Positions 6,440 through 10,749 of a stretch of DNA of 11,888 nucleotides are shown here, one piece after another; position 1 is the stretch's first letter, and each line of letters begins with the position of its first letter. Position numbers and translations under genes: made by a program. Origin of the DNA: Patescibacteria group bacterium (GTDB lineage Bacteria > Patescibacteriota > Minisyncoccia > Phycocordibacterales > UBA5272). The notes under the pieces are model-generated. The model was not told the origin of the DNA. It saw nothing but the letters and a program-made list of their open reading frames with translations, and did no database searches. The stretch lies in the NCBI GenBank assembly GCA_030837425.1, contig JAUPLJ010000013.1, positions 1 to 11,888 on the forward strand. The letters are read 5' to 3'.

Positions 6440-7414
6440 TTATTTTTGGCAATGTTTGCAATATACAGTAGCCCTACCAGCAATAATTTTTCTTTCTAAA
6501 ATATTTTTACAAACAGAACATTTTTCTCCACCTTTTCCATAAACTTTATGCTCTCTTGCATAATTTCCTCGACTCCAGTCAGCTAAAAGATAATCAGACA
6601 CAGAAGATCCTCCATGCTTTATTGCGCTTTTTAAAATAGTTTTTATATTTTTATAAATATTTTCTATATCTTTTTCTTTTAAGCTTTTACAATTTCTCTT
6701 TGGCAATACTTTTGAAGCAAAGCAGACCTCATCTGTATAAATATTTCCACACCCAGTGACAATTTTCTGATCAAGTAGAGTAGCTTTTAAATTTCTATTT
6801 GTCTTCCCAAGCCCTTCTTTAAAATATTTTAAAGTAAAATTTTTATCAAATGGATCAAGGCCAATATTTTTAAATAGGCCGTGGTTTTTTGCTTCTAAAA
6901 TATTTTTAAAATAGAGGACATATCCAAACATCCGCACATCATTATAAAAAAGAGTCCCATTACTCAAATTAAAAATTATAGCAGTGTGCTTATTTGGTAA
7001 ATCATCTGTAAAACTTTTTATTATTGGGTGTCCTCCAATTATTCTTTCCTTTTTAAACCCTACCTCCTCCTCGCTCTGCTCGGAGGTGTCCTTCCCTAAA
7101 TATTTAGGGAAGGATTTAGGATGGGTTCTTTTAGACTCAAAGACAAGTTGCCCAGTCATTTTAAGATGTACTATTAGTATTTTTTCATTATTCAATTCTA
7201 TTATTAGATTTTTAGCAACTCTTTTTATTTGCTTTATTCTTTCTCCAATAATCTCCTTTTTAAATTCTTCTTCTTTTTTCTTATTTACTTTTCTCAGGGT
7301 CCCATTACTAGAGACTAGTTTTGGTTTTATTATTTTTACATTTAAAATTTTACTTCCTATTATCTTCTTATTAAGGCCAAGTCTTAAAGATTCGACTTCT
7401 GGTAATTCTGGCAT
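6440..7414 (-). CDS. mutM: Formamidopyrimidine-DNA glycosylase (Fpg/MutM) with in-frame insertion
   Basis: MutM excises oxidised purines such as 8-oxoguanine and cuts the abasic site by beta/delta elimination. MPELPEVES gives the catalytic Pro2 and Glu3. Lys68 in RVAKNL matches the conserved catalytic lysine. KMTGQL (85-90) and N-D-V-R-M-F-G (158-164; Arg161 and Phe163) correspond to the void-filling residues. The H2TH region carries LLDQKIVTGCGNIYTDE (213-229). The zinc finger is C299-x2-C302-x16-C319-x2-C322, with Arg314 in AGRATVYC. At 324 residues it is about 50 longer than usual. Roughly residues 96-119 (SFPKYLGKDTSEQSEEEVG) are the translation of a palindromic repeat, placed between KMTGQL and the conserved GGHP/NKHT strand. 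It begins 3 nt after the ruvA stop and so is second in a ruvA-mutM operon. All catalytic residues are kept, so the enzyme is probably active. Confidence 0.95.
   Translation of the reverse strand: MPELPEVESLRLGLNKKIIGSKILNVKIIKPKLVSSNGTLRKVNKKKEEEFKKEIIGERIKQIKRVAKNLIIELNNEKILIVHLKMTGQLVFESKRTHPKSFPKYLGKDTSEQSEEEVGFKKERIIGGHPIIKSFTDDLPNKHTAIIFNLSNGTLFYNDVRMFGYVLYFKNILEAKNHGLFKNIGLDPFDKNFTLKYFKEGLGKTNRNLKATLLDQKIVTGCGNIYTDEVCFASKVLPKRNCKSLKEKDIENIYKNIKTILKSAIKHGGSSVSDYLLADWSRGNYAREHKVYGKGGEKCSVCKNILERKIIAGRATVYCKHCQK
7061..7128 (-). repeat. In-frame palindromic repeat element inside mutM (copy 1)
   Basis: On the coding strand the element begins GAACCCATCC and continues through a perfect 26-bp palindrome at 7089-7114 (half-site TCCTTCCCTAAAT). 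A GC-rich CACCTCCGAGCAGAGCGAGG module follows and ends near GTAGGGTTTAAAAAGG. The left limit is uncertain. It keeps the mutM frame open and adds about 24 residues. Copy 2 is at 9761-9799. Confidence 0.75.
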
Positions 7415-7417
7415 AAT

Positions 7418-8014
7418 TTATCTAAGATACTTCAAAACTTCTTTTATAATTTCATTCGCTTTCATTTTTGAGAAATCTTTATTTTCTTTTGATTCTTTTA
7501 CAGCATTATTAATATCTTTTTCAGAATATCCAAGAGAGACGAGGGCGAGGCGAGCGTCGTTTTCCTCAAGTAAATTATTTTTATTATTTACATCTCTATT
7601 TTCCTTTATAAATTTAGAAAGCTTTCCTTTTAATTCTATAACTATTTTCTCACAGCTTTTTTTACCAACACCTGGAATACCAGAAAGTAGACTTGCGTCT
7701 CCATTTTCAACAGCAATGGCGATATTTTGAGTACTACTTACAGATAAAATATTCAATGCTGATCTTGGGCCAACTCCTGAAACCGTAATCAATTTTTCAA
7801 ACATTAAAAGCTCTTCTTCGTTTGTGAATCCATAAAGATCTAGTGCGTCATCTTTAACTACAGTGTGAATTAGCATTTCGATAGCATCTCCTTCTTTTAA
7901 AGTAAATAAAGTGTTTACTGTAGAAAATACAGAATATCCAACTCCTGACGAAGTTAGTATTGTTAATAATTTTTCGTTTACATTTTTTACTTTTCCAGAA
8001 ATATAAGAAATCAT
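7418..8014 (-). CDS. ruvA: Holliday junction branch migration protein RuvA
   Basis: RuvA tetramers bind Holliday junctions and load the RuvB motor for branch migration in recombinational repair. At 198 residues it has the family length. The N-terminal OB fold (1-64) starts MISYISGKV and contains VVKDDALDLYGF (52-63), matching the conserved motif at the end of the OB fold. Two helix-hairpin-helix motifs follow: LITVSGVGPRSALNIL (75-90) and LSGIPGVGKKSCEKIVIELK (110-129). An Asn-rich flexible linker (about 138-150) precedes domain III (DARLALVSLGYSEKDI, 153-168), which contacts RuvB. It is the first gene of the ruvA-mutM operon. ruvB and ruvC are not in the window. No Shine-Dalgarno sequence is seen, and an extended -10 lies 12 nt before the start. 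Confidence 0.96.
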   Translation of the reverse strand: MISYISGKVKNVNEKLLTILTSSGVGYSVFSTVNTLFTLKEGDAIEMLIHTVVKDDALDLYGFTNEEELLMFEKLITVSGVGPRSALNILSVSSTQNIAIAVENGDASLLSGIPGVGKKSCEKIVIELKGKLSKFIKENRDVNNKNNLLEENDARLALVSLGYSEKDINNAVKESKENKDFSKMKANEIIKEVLKYLR

Positions 8015-8026
8015 ATTTATAAACCT

Positions 8027-8035
8027 ATTTTAACA
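8027..8035 (-). promoter_or_regulatory. Candidate extended -10 promoter for ruvA-mutM
   Basis: On the minus strand TGT-TAAAAT ends 12 nt before the ruvA ATG. With a 17-bp spacer the -35 would be a weak TATACT. The spacing to the start codon matches that of tsaE. Confidence 0.35.
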
Positions 8036-8059
8036 TTTTTATCAAAAAGAGTATATCTC

Positions 8060-8096
8060 AATTAAAAACACTCTAATTAATAGAGTGTTTTTAATT
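8060..8096 (-). terminator. Terminator between the Cys-rich membrane protein gene and ruvA
   Basis: A perfect 16-bp stem (8060-8075 with 8081-8096) has a 5-nt loop and A/T tracts in the arms. It lies 34 nt past the stop of the minus-strand gene ending at 8131, and upstream of the ruvA promoter. Confidence 0.82.
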
Positions 8097-8130
8097 ATAA
8101 AAAGAATTAATCTTTTTATTTATGATGATG

Positions 8131-8673
8131 TTATTCGTGAGTTTCTTGATCACATTGGCATTTCTCATTTTTACCACAAGCGCATGTTTTTTCATTGTCA
8201 TCACAAGCACAACTTTCACATCCACATTCTTTCATCTCCGCATCATATTGTCTTTTTATGACAAAGAAATAAATTATTGCTCCGACGATATTCATAAACC
8301 AGATTACTAAAAGCCAAAGTGGTTTATGTTTAATATCGCTTGATGCAGCGTGGACAAGCATCCAAACCCAAAAGGCGACTAAGATAAGTCCTATAATACC
8401 AACGAAGACACCTAACCCAATAAATCCAGCAGCGAAAGCTGGCATCATGTTTCTCCAAGAACCATTTTCACCATAGCCTCTACCATTTCGGCCATTCTCC
8501 CAATCTCCCATCATGCCGTATCCTCTATCTCCCCCATCCCAAGTAGAGACAACAGGAGAGTCTGAGCCAGTCACTTCTACTGTAGGAGTAGCTGTTTGTG
8601 CTGAAGCGAATCCTCCAGCTAATAAAATAGCCAATAAAGAACCAGTTATAAAGTTGTTTAATTTGTTTTTCAT
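8131..8673 (-). CDS. PLDc_N-type membrane protein with Cys-rich (CxC) metal-binding-like tail
   Basis: This 180-residue protein has a Sec signal (KLNNFITGSLLAILLAGG, likely cleaved after A-S-A near residue 25). A Gly/Asn/Arg/Trp-rich extracytoplasmic segment (about 46-78) follows. Two TM helices (about 82-108 and 119-139) form a PLDc_N-like pair: W-V-W-M-L-V-H-A, a short polar turn, then PLWLLVIWFMNIVGAIIYF. The C-terminal tail (140-180) has eight Cys as four CxC pairs (150/152, 155/157, 164/166, 172/174) plus acidic residues and a final His, like a metallothionein. If both helices span and the signal is removed, the tail ends up outside; topology is not certain. It is a single-gene unit with its own promoter and terminator. 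The promoter region holds a palindrome resembling the csoR operator, so copper control is possible. Function is inferred only from composition. Confidence 0.8.
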   Translation of the reverse strand: MKNKLNNFITGSLLAILLAGGFASAQTATPTVEVTGSDSPVVSTWDGGDRGYGMMGDWENGRNGRGYGENGSWRNMMPAFAAGFIGLGVFVGIIGLILVAFWVWMLVHAASSDIKHKPLWLLVIWFMNIVGAIIYFFVIKRQYDAEMKECGCESCACDDNEKTCACGKNEKCQCDQETHE

Positions 8674-8688
8674 ATTGTTTGTTATTGT

Positions 8689-8703
8689 AACACCCAGGGT
8701 TTT
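8689..8703. promoter_or_regulatory. CsoR-box-like imperfect palindrome at the start of the Cys-rich gene transcript
   Basis: On the minus strand the sequence is AAAACCC-T-GGGTGTT, with six of seven pairs matching around a central T. It shares the CCCTGGG core of the csoR operator at 9886-9910. It lies directly downstream of the -10 box at 8704-8709, over the expected transcription start. Regulation by CsoR is an inference. Confidence 0.42.
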
Positions 8704-8732
8704 ATTATACCTTAAAAAATATTTATTGCTAA
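8704..8732 (-). promoter_or_regulatory. Promoter for the Cys-rich membrane protein gene
   Basis: On the minus strand TTAGCA (8732-8727, four of six to consensus), then 17 bp, then a perfect TATAAT (8709-8704). The ATG is 30 nt further on. Confidence 0.6.
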
Positions 8733-8798
8733 AAAGTGTTTTTTATGTTAATGTAAGTCTAGTTAAATTAAACCTAATTCATTAAAATTTAAAAACAA

Positions 8799-8806
8799 AA
8801 GGAGGT
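8799..8806 (+). promoter_or_regulatory. Perfect Shine-Dalgarno sequence of the CMP-kinase-like gene
   Basis: AAGGAGGT lies 4 nt before the ATG at 8811 and fixes that start. It is the only clear Shine-Dalgarno sequence in the window. Confidence 0.85.
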
Positions 8807-8810
8807 CAAA

Positions 8811-9386
8811 ATGCCCAACATCAAACTTTTAATAAGTGGTCTGGCAGGAGTAGGAAAAAATGCTGTACAAGAAAAATTATCAAAAGAATTAAATTTGGTA
8901 AAATTCTCAGCGGGAGAAATCATGAGGATTGAAGCTAAAAAAGCTTTTCCTTTAGAAGAAAACCCTTTAAATCTCTTCGAAGAGTTAATCAGATATAAAG
9001 GAAATTATGAAATCGACAGGCTTATAGACGAGAAAACACAAAAATTATTATTAGAAAGAACAAACTTTATTTTAGATTCAAGAATCGCTTGGTATTTTGC
9101 AAAAAAGATGAATAGTGATGCTGTGAGAATTTCACTCACAGCTTCTCCATCTATACGTTATCAAAGAATAGCAGATAGAGAAAAAATTTCTTTTGATAAA
9201 GCAAAAAAAGATACTTCCGACAGAGAAGAAGAAATAAAAGTAAGATTTAAGAAATTGTATGATATAAATTTTTGTGAACTTTCAAATCCTCAAAATTTTC
9301 ATTTTTCTGTAAACACAGATATTATTAATGAAAAAATGGTTAGTGAAAATATAATTAACTTTTTAGAAAAAAGTAATATTTTATAA
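8811..9386 (+). CDS. Cytidylate kinase-like P-loop nucleotide kinase
   Basis: The 191-residue protein has the layout of the short (archaeal-type) CMP/dCMP kinases, which phosphorylate CMP with ATP. The P-loop ISGLAGVGKNAVQEKL (8-23) is followed by SAGEIMR (33-39), where these kinases bind the nucleoside monophosphate. An L-D-S-R strand end (88-91) precedes DAVRISLTASPSIRYQRIAD (103-122) and the lid-like DREEEIKVRFKKLYDIN (137-153), which resembles the Arg-rich pattern of Cytidylate_kin2 proteins. Lys16 is conserved, but the next residue, normally Ser or Thr, is Asn17. That is unusual because the hydroxyl ligates Mg. The gene stands alone, with a strong Shine-Dalgarno sequence and its own terminator. 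Adenylate-kinase-like or uncharacterised nucleotide kinase activity cannot be excluded; no substrate can be proven from sequence. Confidence 0.72.
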   Translation: MPNIKLLISGLAGVGKNAVQEKLSKELNLVKFSAGEIMRIEAKKAFPLEENPLNLFEELIRYKGNYEIDRLIDEKTQKLLLERTNFILDSRIAWYFAKKMNSDAVRISLTASPSIRYQRIADREKISFDKAKKDTSDREEEIKVRFKKLYDINFCELSNPQNFHFSVNTDIINEKMVSENIINFLEKSNIL

Positions 9387-9397
9387 TTTTACTAAAT

Positions 9398-9432
9398 TAA
9401 AGTCGGCAAAATTGTCCGGCTTTATTTTTTTT
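9398..9432 (+). terminator. Terminator after the CMP-kinase-like gene
   Basis: A 9-bp stem (9398-9406 with 9416-9424, one G-T wobble) containing GTCGG/CCGGC has a 9-nt loop. An eight-T tract (9425-9432) follows. Confidence 0.88.
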
Positions 9433-9450
9433 GCTAAATATAGTATTATA

Positions 9451-9478
9451 TAGACTAATAATTTATTTAAAATATAAA
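9451..9478 (+). promoter_or_regulatory. Weak candidate promoter for rpsT
   Basis: TAGACT (9451-9456), 16 bp, then TATAAA (9473-9478), which ends 15 nt before the rpsT ATG. The same TAGACT hexamer appears in the candidate tRNA-Lys promoter. The region is so AT-rich that chance matches are likely. Confidence 0.3.
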
Positions 9479-9493
9479 CAATTATAAAATTTT

Positions 9494-9760
9494 ATGGCAG
9501 TAACAAAAACAGCTAAAAGAGCTTTTCGCTCAGCAGAAAAAAGAAAAGTTGTGAATGACAAAAGAAAAAAGACAATGAAAGAAGAAGTTAAAGTCACACG
9601 TTCTCTCATTGTAGGTAAGAAAAAGAAAGACGCAGAGAAAAATCTTCCTAAAGCATTCGCAGCACTTGATAAAGCAGCAAAGAGAGGAGTTATCAAAAAA
9701 GGAACAGCAAACAGAAAGAAATCTAGGTTAGCAAAAGCAATCGCAAAGTTAGAAAAATAA
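9494..9760 (+). CDS. rpsT: 30S ribosomal protein S20
   Basis: This 88-residue, strongly basic, Lys/Ala-rich helical protein has the standard S20 length and pattern. The N-terminus MAVTKTAKRAFRSAEKRKVV corresponds to the usual A-N-x-K-S-A-x-K-R-x-R region. The centre is L-P-K-A-F-A-A-L-D-K-A-A-K-R-G-V-I, and the C-terminus N-R-K-K-S-R-L-A-K-A-I matches the family's conserved NxAARxKSRL-type signature. S20 binds 16S rRNA and helps early 30S assembly. It follows a terminator, has no Shine-Dalgarno sequence, and is followed directly by the palindromic repeat and tRNA-Arg. Confidence 0.95.
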   Translation: MAVTKTAKRAFRSAEKRKVVNDKRKKTMKEEVKVTRSLIVGKKKKDAEKNLPKAFAALDKAAKRGVIKKGTANRKKSRLAKAIAKLEK

Positions 9761-9799
9761 GAACCCACCCCAACCCCTCCCTAATAAATTAAGGAGGGG
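9761..9799 (+). repeat. Palindromic repeat element between rpsT and tRNA-Arg (copy 2)
   Basis: It begins GAACCCACCCCAA right after the rpsT stop. It folds as CCCCTCC (9774-9780) with GGAGGGG (9793-9799), extended by three inner A-T pairs after one mismatch. The order of the conserved GAACCCA[CT]CC box and then the CCCT-rich palindrome matches the element inside mutM. No T-run follows, so it is probably not a simple terminator. Confidence 0.7.
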
Positions 9800-9802
9800 C
9801 TT

Positions 9803-9874
9803 GCTCTCGTAGTTCAATGGATAGAATATGGGTTTGCGGTACCCACGATGCAGGTCCGATTCCTGCCGAGAGCA
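9803..9874 (+). tRNA. tRNA-Arg(GCG)
   Basis: The acceptor GCTCTCG pairs perfectly with CGAGAGC, and the discriminator is A9874. The D-stem is GTTC/GAAT (one G-T), with G-G in the loop. The anticodon stem TGGGT/ACCCA is perfect, and loop TTGCGGT gives anticodon GCG at 9836-9838, reading Arg CGC and CGU. The variable region is 4 nt. The T-stem is GCAGG/CCTGC with loop TCCGATT, in which position 55 is C rather than the near-universal T. No CCA is encoded. Most bacteria read this pair of codons with an ACG anticodon edited to inosine. Confidence 0.92.
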
Positions 9875-9880
9875 CAATAG

Positions 9881-9909
9881 TTGACAAATATACCCCCTGG
9901 GGGTATATT
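9881..9909 (+). promoter_or_regulatory. Promoter of the csoR-DUF305-copA operon
   Basis: TTGACA (9881-9886) and TATATT (9904-9909) are separated by 17 bp. Initiation 7-8 nt downstream falls at 9916-9917, the csoR ATG itself, so the transcript is probably leaderless. The box begins only 6 nt after the tRNA-Arg end. Confidence 0.85.
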
Positions 9910-9910
9910 T
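9886..9910. promoter_or_regulatory. CsoR operator
   Basis: A perfect palindrome with 12-bp arms (AAATATACCCCC and its complement) lies around the central T at 9898. It fills the whole spacer between -35 and -10, overlapping the last base of the -35 and all of the -10. CsoR-family operators are G/C-tract palindromes of this type. Bound repressor would block RNA polymerase. Confidence 0.82.
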
Positions 9911-9916
9911 TAAAAT

Positions 9917-10180
9917 ATGCATAAAGACAAACAAAAAATTATTAATCGTTTGAAGATTATTGAAGGGCAAATTAGGGGTTTGCAAAACATGGTAAATAAA
10001 GATGTTTACTGTGTTGATGTTATTACTCAAACATCTGCAGTTAAACAGGGTCTTTCTAACATCGAAGACGTTCTTTTAGAAGGGCATTTAGGGCACTGCC
10101 TTATTAATCAAATCAAAAAAGGGGAAACCGAAAAAGCTAAAAAAGAAATATTAAAAGTTTATAAATTAAAAAGAAAATAA
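9917..10180 (+). CDS. csoR: Copper-sensing repressor CsoR
   Basis: This 87-residue all-helical protein of the CsoR/RcnR/FrmR family lacks a classical HTH. It carries the family N-terminus KIINRLKIIEGQIRGLQNMV (7-26) and the Cu(I) triad Cys32 (VYCVDV), His57 and Cys61 (HLGHC, H-x3-C). That Cys-His-Cys set is typical of copper sensors rather than Ni/Co (RcnR) or formaldehyde (FrmR) types. Such proteins release their operator when Cu(I) binds. It is first in the operon, with the DUF305 gene 1 nt downstream and copA third. A perfect operator sits in its own promoter, so it is autoregulated. Its start codon probably coincides with the transcript start. The assignment is firm from both residues and context. 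Confidence 0.94.
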   Translation: MHKDKQKIINRLKIIEGQIRGLQNMVNKDVYCVDVITQTSAVKQGLSNIEDVLLEGHLGHCLINQIKKGETEKAKKEILKVYKLKRK

Positions 10181-10181
10181 T

Positions 10182-10745
10182 ATGAAAAAAATATCATTAT
10201 ATTTATCAATGGGTTTTATTACTACAGGTTTATTGTTAGGTATAGTTATTGGTTATTATTTAACACCAGAATATAAAATATCCATGTATTTAAAAAATGA
10301 TATGAGTCTTGGCCAAGCTGACAGGACTTTTGATTTAAGATATATAAATGCGATGATTGCACATCATAGAGGGGCTATGCTTTTAGCAGAACAATTAGGT
10401 AAAAATACCACTCGTCCAGAAATGAAAAATTTATCAGAAGAAATTATTAAAAACGAACCAGCTGCCATAGCAGAACTTTATAAGTGGAAAAAAGATTGGT
10501 ATGGTGATACTCGTATTGTTCGAGATCCTGTTGTTGCAAATCTTGGCCAAGCAGATGATACTTTTGATTTGCGTTTTTTAAATGCTATCATTTCTCATCA
10601 TGAAGATGGTATTTTGATGACTAAAGAAACTCACATTAAATCAAATCGTACCGAAATATTAAATAACGCTGATGCTGTGGAACAATTTCTTTTGAAGGGG
10701 ATAGAAGCACTTAAAGGTCTAAGAAAAAATTGGTATAACATATAA
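10182..10745 (+). CDS. Membrane-anchored protein with two tandem DUF305 domains
   Basis: The 187-residue protein has an N-terminal TM/signal anchor (about 5-27). Two DUF305-like modules follow with a 78-residue period: LGQADRTFDLRYINAMIAHH (43-62) and LGQADDTFDLRFLNAIISHH (121-140). Each is followed by a helix and ends in a K/R-x-W-Y motif (near 103-107 and 182-185). The HH pairs (61-62, 139-140) and nearby Met residues (66, 146) are the likely metal ligands known from copper-binding DUF305 proteins such as CopM. It probably sits on the outer face of the membrane and binds copper. It starts 1 nt after csoR and ends 4 nt before copA. Copy 2 has lost part of the first copy's G-A-M-x-x-A-E pattern, so the two sites may differ. 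No enzyme activity is implied. Confidence 0.9.
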   Translation: MKKISLYLSMGFITTGLLLGIVIGYYLTPEYKISMYLKNDMSLGQADRTFDLRYINAMIAHHRGAMLLAEQLGKNTTRPEMKNLSEEIIKNEPAAIAELYKWKKDWYGDTRIVRDPVVANLGQADDTFDLRFLNAIISHHEDGILMTKETHIKSNRTEILNNADAVEQFLLKGIEALKGLRKNWYNI

Positions 10746-10749
10746 AAAT

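Noticed and set aside
6984..7730. Long open frame on the plus strand across mutM and ruvA
   Set aside because: It is antisense to two clearly recognisable genes. The translation is Ser/Phe/Leu-rich low-complexity, as expected from the reverse of AT-rich coding DNA.
8726..8754. Promoter for the CMP-kinase-like gene (TTGCTA, 17 bp, TAATGT)
   Set aside because: The -10 matches only three of six consensus bases and the -35 overlaps the opposite-strand promoter. Too weak to list.
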